From: Riemerella columbina DSM 16469
GTDB lineage: Bacteria; Bacteroidota; Bacteroidia; Flavobacteriales; Weeksellaceae
Direction of reading: 5' to 3'
Assembly (NCBI RefSeq): GCF_000374405.1
Contig: NZ_KB894251.1
Coordinates: forward strand, 1 to 64,000
DNA length: 64,000 nt
Shown here: in pieces, positions 36,391 to 46,200 of the stretch
Layout: every line of letters starts with the position of its first letter
How positions within the stretch are numbered: position 1 is the stretch's first letter
Program-made: the position numbers and the translations under genes
Notes under the pieces: generated by a model
Told to the model about the DNA's origin: nothing
What the model saw: only the letters and a program-made list of their open reading frames with translations
Databases searched by the model: none

Positions 36391-38424
36391 TTATCCTATC
36401 TCGATACCATTTTCCACTTTGTCGTCTGGGGTGACAAACGATAATTTCCCATCGGGTTTGGTCGTTAGAAGTAACATCCCTTGGCTTTCAATTCCACGAA
36501 TTTTTCTCGGTGCTAGGTTAAGCAAAATCATCACTTGTTTGCCCACGCATTCTTCTGGAGTAAAACTTTCCGCCACACCAGACACTACGGTACGAACATC
36601 TACCCCCGTATCTACCTTAAATTTTAATAATTTGTCGGCTTTTTCTACTTTTTCAGCCTCTAAAATGGTAGCCGTTCTAAGGTCTATTTTGGTAAAATCA
36701 TCAAATGAAATTTCTTCTTTCATAGGGTTAGCTTTAGGATTTGTTTTTTTATTATTGATTTTCGTTTGTTCTAATTTGGTGATTTGTGCATCTATTACCT
36801 CATCTTCAATTTTTGAGAATAATAAAGTGGCTTTGCCAATTCGATGTCCTTTAGAAATCAGTACTGATTCTGTTTCCAATGTATTCCAATCTACTGGTTT
36901 TATTTGGAACATTTGCAATAGTTTTTCTGAACTAAATGGCATAAATGGTTCGCATAACTGAGCCAGTGCAACAGCAATTTGAGCGCCGATAAATAAAGTT
37001 TGTGCTGTCTTGGTTTCATCGATTTTGATGGTTTTCCAAGGCTCTTCTGTTTGAAGGTATTGGTTACCAAATCTCGCTAAGTTCATCAAAGCAGATAAGG
37101 CATTTCTAAACTCAAAATTCTCGAGGTATTGATGAATTTCTTTAGCGGTTTTTTGGATTTCTTTAAGTTCTGGCGCATTGATATTTCCTTCTGGAACAGC
37201 ACCCTCATAATATTTATGGATAAGGACGGCTACACGATTGATAAAGTTTCCAAAAATCCCTACTAATTCTGAATTGTTTTTGGTCTGAAATTCTTTCCAA
37301 GTAAAGTTGTTATCCTTAGTTTCTGGTGCAGAAGACAATAAAGCATAGCGCAATACATCTTGCTGACCTGGGAAATCTTCAATATATTCATGTGCCCAAA
37401 CTGCCCAATTTCTAGAGGTAGAAATTTTATCATTTTCTAAATTTAAAAATTCAAAAGCAGGAACATTTTGAGGTAGAATATAGTCGCCGTGTGCTTTTAG
37501 CATAGACGGGAAAATAATGCAATGGAATACGATATTATCCTTACCGATAAAATGAATTAAGTCAGAATTTTCACTTTGCCAATAGTCTTTCCAGTCTTTA
37601 CCGTTCTTTTTTGCCCATTCTTTAGTAAATGAAATATAGCCAATCGGTGCATCAAACCAAACATAAAGCACTTTACCTTCTGCATCTGGCACAGGAACAG
37701 GCACACCCCAGTTAAGATCTCTCGTCATCGCTCTAGGCTTCAATCCGTCGTTTAACCAAGATTTGACTTGACCATACACATTCGGTTTCCAATCGTCTTT
37801 ATGCCCTTCGATAATCCAATCGTTTAGGAAACTTTCGTAATCATTCAATGGTAAATACCAGTTTTTAGTTGGCTTTAATATGGGACTATTTCCGCTCAAC
37901 ATAGATTTTGGATTCAGCAATTCCGTAGGCGAAAGTGTAGAGCCACATTTCTCGCATTGGTCGCCATAGGCATTGTCATTACCACAATTAGGACAAGTTC
38001 CTACGATATAGCGATCGGCTAAAAATTCGCCAGCTTGTTCATCGTAAAACTGTTCCGAAACCTCTTCGGTAAATTTACCATTAGCATACATGGTAGAGAA
38101 AAAATCAGAAGCAGTTTTATAATGTTCTGGACTAGTGGTACGCGAATATTCATCAAAAGAAATCTCTAAATCTTCAAAAGATTTTTTAATGATGGTATGG
38201 TATCTGTCCACAATATCCTGAGGGGTAACCCCTTCCTTCTTGGCTCTAATGGTGATGGGAATCCCATGCTCATCGGAACCACAAATAAACGCCACATCTT
38301 TTCCAAGTCTTCTTTGAAATCTTGCATATACATCCGCAGGAATATAAACCCCTGCCAAGTGTCCAATATGGACAGGGCCGTTAGCGTAAGGCAATGCTGC
38401 GGTAATTAATTTTCTCTCTGCCAT
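36391..38424 (-). CDS. metG: Methionyl-tRNA synthetase
   Basis: 677 aa. HIGH motif in PYANGPVHIGHLAG (~14-27), zinc knuckle CPNCGNDNAYGDQCEKCG and the KMSKS equivalent KISTSRN. A C-terminal tRNA-binding (EMAP-like) domain starts around residue 570 (FDDFTKIDLRTATIL) and allows dimerisation. The first gene of a five-gene unit ending with recO. Promoter box at 38447-38454. Confidence 0.96.
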   Translation of the reverse strand: MAERKLITAALPYANGPVHIGHLAGVYIPADVYARFQRRLGKDVAFICGSDEHGIPITIRAKKEGVTPQDIVDRYHTIIKKSFEDLEISFDEYSRTTSPEHYKTASDFFSTMYANGKFTEEVSEQFYDEQAGEFLADRYIVGTCPNCGNDNAYGDQCEKCGSTLSPTELLNPKSMLSGNSPILKPTKNWYLPLNDYESFLNDWIIEGHKDDWKPNVYGQVKSWLNDGLKPRAMTRDLNWGVPVPVPDAEGKVLYVWFDAPIGYISFTKEWAKKNGKDWKDYWQSENSDLIHFIGKDNIVFHCIIFPSMLKAHGDYILPQNVPAFEFLNLENDKISTSRNWAVWAHEYIEDFPGQQDVLRYALLSSAPETKDNNFTWKEFQTKNNSELVGIFGNFINRVAVLIHKYYEGAVPEGNINAPELKEIQKTAKEIHQYLENFEFRNALSALMNLARFGNQYLQTEEPWKTIKIDETKTAQTLFIGAQIAVALAQLCEPFMPFSSEKLLQMFQIKPVDWNTLETESVLISKGHRIGKATLLFSKIEDEVIDAQITKLEQTKINNKKTNPKANPMKEEISFDDFTKIDLRTATILEAEKVEKADKLLKFKVDTGVDVRTVVSGVAESFTPEECVGKQVMILLNLAPRKIRGIESQGMLLLTTKPDGKLSFVTPDDKVENGIEIG

Positions 38425-38446
38425 TGTTTTAATTTCTATTTAAAGG

Positions 38447-38454
38447 CAAAGATA
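38447..38454 (-). promoter_or_regulatory. -7 box of the metG operon
   Basis: Minus-strand TATCTTTG, 22 bases before the metG ATG. Confidence 0.6.
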
Positions 38455-38489
38455 AGAATTTTGAAGTTGTTAAGTAGGTAGATTTTACA

Positions 38490-38703
38490 AAATGTCTTGA
38501 TGGGTTCAGTGTACTGGTGTAATAGTGTATCAATGTTATAATGTAGGTTGAAGCCGTAGGTTATAGGCAAAAGGCAACGCATCACTTTTAATTCATCCCT
38601 CTATTAATAAACATTAGTGTTTTAAGCACTCAGTAACTCAACCCTTATCACTTAAAACTTTTAACTTCCGCCTTAATCTATAATTTAACATTTATAATTA
38701 ACT
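38490..38703 (-). repeat. Composite intergenic repeat, copy 3
   Basis: Read on the minus strand from the stop of the DUF5686 gene: ATTATAAATGTTAAATTATAG, then GGCGGAAGTTAAAAGTTTTAAG, a GTTGCCTTTTGCCTATAACC box and ATTATAACATTGATACAC-type units. Module order equals copies 1 and 2. Confidence 0.6.
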
Positions 38704-40899
38704 TTAAAATCCGAGAAACTTCAACTTTAATTGGATAGCAAAATTATCTTTGAAACTAGCCGTATTATAATGTCCTACGCGATAGAAAAATCCTAAATTA
38801 AAGGAAGTGGACAGGAAATTATTCCATTCTACACCAACTTCTTGATAAAGATGATTCAGGGTTTCAAAATCAAAATGATGGTATTCTGGATGCTTCATAT
38901 CCCCAATAGCGGCGCGATAAACTACATCAAAATTAGAAATATTACGCCCAAAACTTTTAAAATTCCAAGGGATTCCATGGGTGATATAAGCACTGATAAA
39001 GCGGTCGGCATAATACTTTCTGCTATCCATCGTGGCAAATCCTAAATAGGAAGTGAGGTTAAAATTAGTACCTCCTTTGGATGCGTTAAGCCCAGGAATT
39101 TCAAATTGATGCCAAATCGGCGCCTCACCAAATAGCCATCCACCATTTACTCTAGCGCCAGTTTTTCCCCAAGCATTGTTGAAATAATGGGTATATAGCA
39201 TATCTAATTTTAAATAATTAAACGCACTTAGTCCCTGTTCAAAGTTTAGGTACAATGCTTTATTACCTTCGTTATAAGTGAATCGACCATTAGGTGTCAT
39301 CACATTTTTTGCCTCCGGAGCATATTTTAGGCTGAGCATTGCACTTTGATTATTAAATTGATATCCTAAATTCTTGTAATCGTAAGGAAATAAAGCCTCT
39401 TCTTTTTGGGTACTCCAAGTGATTCGGGTGCTGATACTGTTACCGAAGTCGGTTTCGTAGCCTACTTTAAACCCATTAAAGCCGAAAAATCTATCGTTAT
39501 TCATATCTACACCGCTATTCATAATTTTCATTTTGAAGTTCCAAAAGCTCTCATTAAAACGCCCAGCCGAAGTAACATCGTCGTAATACGCCAGTCTGAA
39601 AATACTGTTTTTTTGTAAAGAAGTTTTAAAGTCTACACCAATACCATATTTAATAGCTTGGTCTTTAAAACCATATGCAAAATAGACGTCAGGTGAAATA
39701 TAACGGTTGAATTTTTCATTCAGCTTTGCGCTGGCACCGATGCGAATACCCTCATAGAGATTGTATTTTCCGAATTCAGCGGCATCAAAATCTACCTTTC
39801 CCCAGCGAATTTTACCATGTAGCAAAGTGGTAAGAAACTTTAATTTTTTATCTACCTTGTATTTTTGTCCCAGACTATCAATTTTTTCATACGCCATTTG
39901 CTCTCGCTCGGAAAGGTTTTCTTTTCTATATTCTTCTATTTTTGAGCCATCCGCGTGGTCTATATCCAAAGTATAACCTTTAAAATCATCGGGATTAATT
40001 TGGGGTATGGGAACTTTAAAATCAAAATAATAGGAATCTACAAAAAGATAGTTCCCAAATTTTTTATAATGTTTCTCATCTTTATTCACAAGAAATTTCA
40101 TATTCCCTGCTTTTATTTTAGCATGTTCTCTTTGTAGAAACCACTTACCATCTCTTAAAGTCCATGTGCTTGTCAGTTGACTGGCACCTTCTTTTTGGCG
40201 TTCACTATGGATTTTTTTTATACCAAAAGTTTGCTGGTCTATATAGATATAACCATTGTATTTTCTAGGAGTTTTCTTTTTTCCAGCGGTTCTAAAACGA
40301 ATAACATAAGTCGGTCGACCCTCGATTTGAATACTATCGGCAAGAAAAAATCGATACAAGGCTCTATTTTCTTTCTTAATTTCTCTAGGTTCACGGTTTC
40401 TATTACTGCTGGTAAGTGCCAAAATTTCGTAAGGAATTTCTTTCAACCCCGAAATTCTGTGGTCTAACACTTTTACTTTCTCTCCATATTTTTCGGAATA
40501 AAGAAAATTTTGGGCGCGTTCCCAAAGGAAAAACTTACTTTCTGTAATAGTGGTATAAATATCTTCTTCTATTAGTGAGTCTTTAACCTTCTTTTTAGAC
40601 ATCTCAACTTTCGGCAATTGCTTTAACGAATCTTGACGCTGTGCTATAAAATCCTTATAAACTTGGATGCTATCTTTATCAAAATCCAATGAATATTTTT
40701 CATAAGACTTAAACGCATAAGACGATAACGACTGTGGACTATTTTGTTTAAAATGTTCATTTACTTGGTCTAAGAGCTTTAACGCTTTAGGGTCACTTTG
40801 GTCTATAATGGTAACCGCTTCAATTTCTTTGGTTGGCCTTTCCTGTGCACACAATCCTAAACTAAGGTATAAAGCACATAGCGTAATATATAATCGCAT
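38704..40899 (-). CDS. DUF5686 family outer-membrane protein
   Basis: 731 aa. Signal peptide MRLYITLCALYLSLGLCAQ. The N-terminal ~300 residues are soluble with a YKSYEKYSLD-type region; the C-terminal half alternates polar and aromatic residues as a beta barrel and ends in phenylalanine (LKLKFLGF), the usual outer-membrane signal. DUF5686 proteins are Bacteroidetes outer-membrane proteins of unknown function, and many carry a carboxypeptidase-D-like domain that I do not see here. A -7 box lies at 40923-40930. Confidence 0.75.
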   Translation of the reverse strand: MRLYITLCALYLSLGLCAQERPTKEIEAVTIIDQSDPKALKLLDQVNEHFKQNSPQSLSSYAFKSYEKYSLDFDKDSIQVYKDFIAQRQDSLKQLPKVEMSKKKVKDSLIEEDIYTTITESKFFLWERAQNFLYSEKYGEKVKVLDHRISGLKEIPYEILALTSSNRNREPREIKKENRALYRFFLADSIQIEGRPTYVIRFRTAGKKKTPRKYNGYIYIDQQTFGIKKIHSERQKEGASQLTSTWTLRDGKWFLQREHAKIKAGNMKFLVNKDEKHYKKFGNYLFVDSYYFDFKVPIPQINPDDFKGYTLDIDHADGSKIEEYRKENLSEREQMAYEKIDSLGQKYKVDKKLKFLTTLLHGKIRWGKVDFDAAEFGKYNLYEGIRIGASAKLNEKFNRYISPDVYFAYGFKDQAIKYGIGVDFKTSLQKNSIFRLAYYDDVTSAGRFNESFWNFKMKIMNSGVDMNNDRFFGFNGFKVGYETDFGNSISTRITWSTQKEEALFPYDYKNLGYQFNNQSAMLSLKYAPEAKNVMTPNGRFTYNEGNKALYLNFEQGLSAFNYLKLDMLYTHYFNNAWGKTGARVNGGWLFGEAPIWHQFEIPGLNASKGGTNFNLTSYLGFATMDSRKYYADRFISAYITHGIPWNFKSFGRNISNFDVVYRAAIGDMKHPEYHHFDFETLNHLYQEVGVEWNNFLSTSFNLGFFYRVGHYNTASFKDNFAIQLKLKFLGF

Positions 40900-40922
40900 A
40901 GATACAATAATTAATCGTCGGA

Positions 40923-40930
40923 CAAATTTA
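40923..40930 (-). promoter_or_regulatory. -7 box of the DUF5686 gene
   Basis: Minus-strand TAAATTTG, 23 bases before the start codon. Confidence 0.55.
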
Positions 40931-41203
40931 TAAAAATAAAATGGACTAATATTAATGTAAAGGTGTACTTTTAGAGTAAGTGTATCGATGGTTTAAGGTA
41001 AAATGCACTTGTCTATTGATAGAGTTAATGTATGTAAATACGAATTAAGAATTCATAGATATTGAAAAGATCATATGAGTTATTAGAAAGTTGCAAAACA
41101 CTAGAAATTAAAGACTTGACCACCAAACCCGTTGAATAAAAAGTTCTTGTTATATTATATAAGGAACCTTAATCTCAGAATAAATCTGTTTACATAATAA
41201 AAA
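40931..41203. other. AT-rich intergenic stretch before prophage
   Basis: No gene seen. It holds fragments resembling the end module of the composite repeat (AATGTAAAGGTGTAC, AGTTAATGTATGTAAAT) but no clear unit. Confidence 0.4.
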
Positions 41204-41227
41204 AAACCGCCAATATCTTGACGGTTT
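41204..41227 (-). terminator. Host tRNA terminator next to att site
   Basis: AAACCGCCAA (41204-41213) pairs with TTGACGGTTT (41218-41227) with one wobble; the minus strand then reads a T-run. It lies directly after the tRNA-like 3' fragment on that strand. Confidence 0.75.
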
Positions 41228-41232
41228 CTTAA

Positions 41233-41256
41233 TGGTGGTGCCTCCAGGAATCGAAC
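41233..41256 (-). other. tRNA-like 3' fragment: prophage attachment site
   Basis: Minus strand reads GTTCGATTCCTGGAGGCACC followed by ACCA: T-loop TTCGATT, a T-stem half, an acceptor half, discriminator A and CCA. Upstream of the T loop the sequence does not fold as a tRNA. It is thus a partial copy, the att core. I cannot tell which tRNA (or tmRNA) it comes from. Confidence 0.7.
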
Positions 41257-41304
41257 ATACTCCGTATCGTATTGAAAATCAATTTTTATTATTTATTATT
41301 GGGT

Positions 41305-41616
41305 CTATTTTGGGTCAAAGTTGAATCTATTAGTTATTCTATGAATTTTTTTAAGTGCTAAAAAAAATTCATTATCCTCACTACATTTAAACTCATCATT
41401 ACTCATTATATTATCATTATCATTATCGAAGAGTGCATCAAAACTAATTCTTGGGTAGGCTTGTTTAATACTCAAAAAATCATCTTCATTAAACTTCCTT
41501 TTACCAGTAATTTTATTGGAAAAAGTAGCCTTACTCATTCCAATTTTATCCGCAAATTCTTGTTGTTCAATACGGTTAATTTTACAAAATTGCAAAATTT
41601 TATCTCTGATAATCAT
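41305..41616 (-). CDS. Phage repressor-like HTH protein
   Basis: 103 aa from ATG 41616 (MIIRDKILQFCKIN); the longer frame adds 13 residues over the operator region. A Cro/CI-type helix-turn-helix is visible (QQEFADKIGMSKATFSNKITGKRKF, about 13-37). The C-terminal half is acidic and polar. It is the only leftward gene at this end and is divergent from the early operon, as expected for a lysogeny repressor. No peptidase domain, so control is probably not by RecA-stimulated cleavage. Confidence 0.8.
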   Translation of the reverse strand: MIIRDKILQFCKINRIEQQEFADKIGMSKATFSNKITGKRKFNEDDFLSIKQAYPRISFDALFDNDNDNIMSNDEFKCSEDNEFFLALKKIHRITNRFNFDPK

Positions 41617-41652
41617 ACAAGTATGTGATTTTACGCAAAAAACATTAATATT

Positions 41653-41686
41653 CATTATGTTGATTAGTAAACATTATGTATATTTG
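41653..41686 (+). promoter_or_regulatory. Early rightward promoter with candidate operators
   Basis: TTG at 41660-41662 and TATATTTG at 41679-41686 form a -33/-7 pair. CATTATGT occurs at 41653-41660 and again at 41672-41679, covering both boxes, so these are candidate repressor sites 19 bases apart. Confidence 0.6.
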
Positions 41687-41718
41687 CAATGTTAATAAAT
41701 TAATTTAAACGCTCTGCA

Positions 41719-41952
41719 ATGGCAAAAATAGTTAAAAAAATAAAACAAAAAAGTATTGATTTGAATATTAAAGAAAAATTCAAATTAATAGACGAGTATC
41801 TTCCTCAAAACTACACTCCTGAAGTTCTTAAAATTGTGCCTACAGCGAAAGTAGATACAATTCGCTCTGTAAGAAATAGGAAAAGAGGAAATATAGAGAT
41901 CATAAAAGCTCTATACGAAGTTGCACTAAAAACGAAACAAACTTTAAACTAA
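41719..41952 (+). CDS. Small Cro-like/HTH phage protein, 77 aa
   Basis: Basic protein with the pattern LPQNYTPEVLKIVPTAKVDTIRSVRNRKRGNIEIIKALYEVA, which I recall from small Bacteroidetes phage and integrated-element proteins and which reads as an HTH. First gene of the rightward early unit, divergent from the repressor, so a Cro or establishment role is plausible. Confidence 0.65.
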   Translation: MAKIVKKIKQKSIDLNIKEKFKLIDEYLPQNYTPEVLKIVPTAKVDTIRSVRNRKRGNIEIIKALYEVALKTKQTLN

Positions 41953-41958
41953 AATAAT

Positions 41959-42525
41959 ATGAACTCAACAAAACTTTATCCAGGAATGTGTGACGGCAAA
42001 CTGGAATTTTTCTTTAATCAAAAGGAAAATAAAATGATGGCCATACACAATGGTCAAATTAAAAACTTTGAAGATTTAAAAGAATCTGAAACTGATTTTC
42101 TCCTAGAAATTATCGAAAGTGAAGAAGAATTAAAAAATCTCCTCAATAGGCTATACCCTACAAATTTTAAACAACAAAAAGAAAGGTTGGCTAAATGCCG
42201 TTTTGGTGGATTGAACTTTGAAGCAGACTTCTGTAATACCACAAAACAAATTAGTTGCGATATGATTGATTGTCCTATTAGAAATTCTTGTGAAGGAAAC
42301 GGAATTATATGTAAACCTTTGAATTACGATGGCAATAGACTTTCTAATAAAGAAATTGACGCTATAAGGCTATTGGCTACAATTGATAAAAACACAACAA
42401 TTGCTGAGAAACTTGAAATGCCAATAGGAACTTTTAATGTATTTAGAACCAACCTATATGGGAAACTAAAAATACAAACTAAACAAGAAGCTACCAGAGT
42501 AGGTGTTTACTTAGGCATTGTCTAG
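41959..42525 (+). CDS. Phage regulator with Cys cluster and LuxR-like HTH
   Basis: 188 aa. A central cysteine cluster (CRFGG, FCNTT, SCDMIDCPIRNSC, then IICKPL; about 82-116) probably binds zinc. The C-terminal ~60 residues (LSNKEIDAIRLLATIDKNTTIAEKLEMPIGTFNVFRTNLYGKL) follow the GerE/LuxR HTH pattern. No receiver domain. Probably an activator of middle or late genes. It starts 6 bases after the Cro-like gene. Confidence 0.7.
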   Translation: MNSTKLYPGMCDGKLEFFFNQKENKMMAIHNGQIKNFEDLKESETDFLLEIIESEEELKNLLNRLYPTNFKQQKERLAKCRFGGLNFEADFCNTTKQISCDMIDCPIRNSCEGNGIICKPLNYDGNRLSNKEIDAIRLLATIDKNTTIAEKLEMPIGTFNVFRTNLYGKLKIQTKQEATRVGVYLGIV

Positions 42526-42548
42526 GTCGGTGGCTTATTTACTATCCC

Positions 42549-42568
42549 GTAGCCTCTTAGGAGGCTAC
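42549..42568 (+). terminator. Hairpin after the regulator gene
   Basis: GTAGCCTC (42549-42556), TTAG loop, GAGGCTAC (42561-42568). There is no U-run, so it may be an attenuator or an RNA-stability element. Confidence 0.45.
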
Positions 42569-42585
42569 ATTTAAAAATAAAGTTT

Positions 42586-42924
42586 ATGAAAAACATTCCT
42601 TACATAATCGACCATAGAGCTGAATTTAAAAGACTAAAACAGGCTAATATTACGACTGCACTGAATAAATTATCTAATCTTTTCAAATATAATGAAGATC
42701 AAATAATATCAACCAGCGGACTTATAGAGCTAGGTAAACTTTATAAGGTTTCGTCTTCAGATTTAAAGGAGACTATCCGCAATACAAATACTGAGGAAGA
42801 TTTATTTCGATTAGCGAAAATCATAGCAAATATGAATAAGTTCAAAATGATTATTGATAAACATGATGTTAGTTGGATTTTAAACAAGAGACTAGACATT
42901 ATTTATAGAGAAAAATATGGATAA
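42586..42924 (+). CDS. Hypothetical early phage protein, 112 aa
   Basis: Predicted helical and soluble; starts MKNIPYIIDHRAEFKRLKQAN. No motif recognised. Its end overlaps the next small gene by 8 bases, so it is in the early operon. Confidence 0.55.
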   Translation: MKNIPYIIDHRAEFKRLKQANITTALNKLSNLFKYNEDQIISTSGLIELGKLYKVSSSDLKETIRNTNTEEDLFRLAKIIANMNKFKMIIDKHDVSWILNKRLDIIYREKYG

Positions 42925-43096
42925 GAAATGGATAAAGCGAAAATACAACGCCTGCTATAGACTCAAGCAAAAAGGAGTTAAGATAAAAACACCTTCTAAA
43001 ACTATTTATGGAGATAGTTGTATCGCAAAGTACAAAGCTGCACAAATATTACTAAAGGATTTTCATTTTGTAATTCAAACAGAACTATTCATATGA
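42917..43096 (+). CDS. Small basic phage protein, 59 aa
   Basis: ATG 42917 to TGA 43096, starting MDKKWIKRKYNACYRLKQKG and ending FVIQTELFI. It is strongly basic in the N-terminal half. It overlaps the gene before by 8 bases and the next by ATGA, the usual phage packing. Family unknown. Confidence 0.5.
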   Translation: MDKKWIKRKYNACYRLKQKGVKIKTPSKTIYGDSCIAKYKAAQILLKDFHFVIQTELFI

Positions 43097-43227
43097 AACC
43101 AGAAATTAAAGTATTTGTTGATGCTTATGCTAAAACTAGAATCAAACGAAATATTAAGGTATTTAACTTTAATCCAATCAAAAATGAAAAAACTAATCCT
43201 AAAGTTAGCTCTAAAACTAACAAATAA
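43093..43227 (+). CDS. Small basic phage protein, 44 aa
   Basis: Start taken at ATG 43093 (MKPEIKVFVDAY), which overlaps the preceding stop as ATGA; the longer frame from 43018 lies inside the previous gene. Lys/Asn-rich and without recognised domain. It precedes the primase by 24 bases. Confidence 0.5.
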   Translation: MKPEIKVFVDAYAKTRIKRNIKVFNFNPIKNEKTNPKVSSKTNK

Positions 43228-43251
43228 AACAATTCTAAAAAAACACTGGTA

Positions 43252-46200
43252 ATGCCATATATTAGCAAAGAATTTATCGACCGCTTACTGTTCAATACGG
43301 ATATACTCCATGTGTTCCAGCACCTTGGTATTAAACTAGAAAAAAAGGGAGCGCACTATTGGTGCTTATCCCCTTTCAAAGATGAAAAAACACCAAGTTG
43401 CCAAATAAAAGTTTCCACACAGAAGTTTATAGATTATTCTTCGGGCATTTCTGGAAATGCTGTTAGCCTTCTGATGGAAGTCAAAAAAATGACTTACCCT
43501 GAAGCCATTGAGGAACTTGCAAGAATGCAAGGGGTTCAACTAGAGTATGAAAGTCAAGCAGATACAGAACAGCACAAAGCAAAACGAGCTAAAGAAAAAA
43601 ATCTAAGGAAATATTTAATTTCTCTTAACAAAAAATTTATAGAGAATTTAAAGAAACTTTCTAAAGATCATCCAGCGTGGAAAGAAATAGCCAAAAGGGG
43701 CTATACAGATGAAGAAGTACAAGAATGGCAAATAGGCTATGCTCCTGGTAACAATTTTATTTATGACTTATTTTCCGCTGCTGGTAATGTCGCAGCAGGA
43801 AAACAACTAGGACTAATAAACGATAAGAACAATGATAAAATATGGGATAGACTGACCTATCCTATTTTCGATAAACAAGATCATATTATCGGGTTTGCTC
43901 ATAGGGATTTATCTGGAGATGGCAAACACGCCAAATGGATGAATCCTCCAGAAACGGATCTATACAAAAAAGATAAAACTCTGTATGGACTAAATGTAGC
44001 GAAAACCGCCATTGTTAAGGAAAAGAGAGTATGGCTAATGGAAGGCTATAATGATGTTATTGCCTGGCATAAATATGATATTACAAATACTATTGGGATA
44101 TGTGGCACCGCATTAACTAAAAATCATATTAGAGAACTTAAAAAGTTAACTAATAAAATTACGCTTTGCTTAGACCCTGATTCCGCAGGTAGAAAGGCTA
44201 CCCTAAAATATATTCCAGACCTCATAGCTGAAGGCTTTTCGGTAGAAGTCTGCCAACTCCCAAAGGGGGAAGACCCAGACGATTATAGCAGAAAACATTT
44301 AGAAAAAATAAACGATGTGGGGTTACTGCACTCCCTGCAACCCTACCTTATTCCAGGGTTTAAAGTGCTATGCCTTGAAAAACTTGAGGGCGACGAACTC
44401 GACCGTGCGAACGGAATTAAGGAACTGGCAGAAATGATTTCTAAAATTCCAGACAATACTTTAAAAAACATCTATACGGACCAGCTAATTAAAGAGTCTA
44501 AACAAAAACCAGCATTCATCAGAAACTTGATGAAAGAAAAAGAAGCGGAAATTATTAATACAAGTAATGACCTTTATGAATTATATGATTTTCCAAAAGG
44601 GCTTACAACACCTCCTGAACAACTGGTTCCTATTATAGAAAAATATCAATTATTTATATCAAACAATCAAATTTATATACAAAACACTTTCGATCTTCCC
44701 CCTGCAAAATTTAAAAGTATCAGTAATTTTTCTATTGAGATTCTGCAACATATGAATGATGAAAAGTTTGCTGCCAAACTTTTAAGAATTACTAATATAC
44801 ACGGCGATGAACGGATTTTTGATGTTCGTGCAGACGCTCTTACCACTCCTTTAGATTTTAAAAAACAATGTGCCAATCAAGGGAATTTTCAATGGAATGG
44901 CAATCAAAAAGAATTGGATAAATTAACCGCCTACTTATATGACAACATGGGCGTTGGTAGGCGTGTAGATGTATTAGGTTGGAATGCCGAGGGCTTTTAC
45001 GCCTGGAATAATTCCATCACAATCCCTGGCCAACCTAGTGTGCCAATAGACAAAAATGGAATTTTTCATTACGATGGCCACTCTTATTATGTGCCATCGG
45101 CAAATGAAATATATAGAGCTAACCCATATAAGTTTGCACAGCAGAAAAGAATACAGCTGAAATCATGGTCAATTCCAATGGTAGACTATTTAGCCCAATT
45201 GAAAAAAGTCCACAGAGACTATGGAATTATAGGAATGCTTTTCGCTTTTGCGTCAGCCCATCAGGATATTATTGTAGATGCAGCCAAAGGCTTTCCGCTG
45301 ATGTTTCTCTATGGACCGCCGTCCACAGGAAAAGATGAACTCTATGGCTGTATAAAGAAGATGTTTGGCATCGCCAAAACAGACTTCATCAACTTAGAAA
45401 ACAAACAATCCACAGGAAAAGCGAAACTGCGTTCCTTTGGTGAATTCTCCAATATGGTTGTACACCTTTCCGAGTTCGTAAACGGTGATAAAGAAATTGA
45501 TGGTATGCTAAAAGGAATTTGGGATAGAGGATCCTACAAAAGAGCTACATTAGATTCCATGGTAAGCACAGACTCCTCCCCTATTCTATGTTCCGCTATC
45601 GTTACGGGGAACCAATCTCCAACCGACGATGCAGTTCTTACGAGACTTTTGTATGGGGAGATGACAAAAAACCAGTTTACCAAAGAAGAAAAGCAGAATT
45701 TTGAACTATTAGAACAAATGACCACAGACAATATAACCGCATATATGGAAAAATGTATCTGGCACCGTCCTTTGTTTGAGAATAAATTTGCTGAGAAGTT
45801 TAATATGTACAAAAAAATCATTTCAGCTCGACCAGCATTCAAAGGAATGATTGATCGTATCATAACGAATTACTCTATTTTGGGGGCTACACACGAGTTA
45901 TTAAAAGACACAAACGATTTTGTATTTCCATTTTCTACACAGGAAATGCTAGAGGTCTTTGATAATTGGGCTATGAACTTAAAACAAAAACTGGATAACG
46001 CCAATGTCCTTTCCAAATTTTGGGATGTTTTTGTGGCATGTTTGTACGGTACAGAACTCAATAGGTTGCAGCGTGGCGTACACTTCGATGTAAAAGGAAA
46101 CGAATTGTATATAAGATTTACAGAAGTCTATAATAGAATACAAACAGAATGGTTCCCGCGTTTCTCAGAATCGTGTCCAGCAAAAGGCACACTTAGGGAA

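Noticed and set aside
41233-41310. Complete tRNA gene
   Set aside because: Only the T loop, half stems and CCA are present; upstream of the T loop no D or anticodon arm folds.
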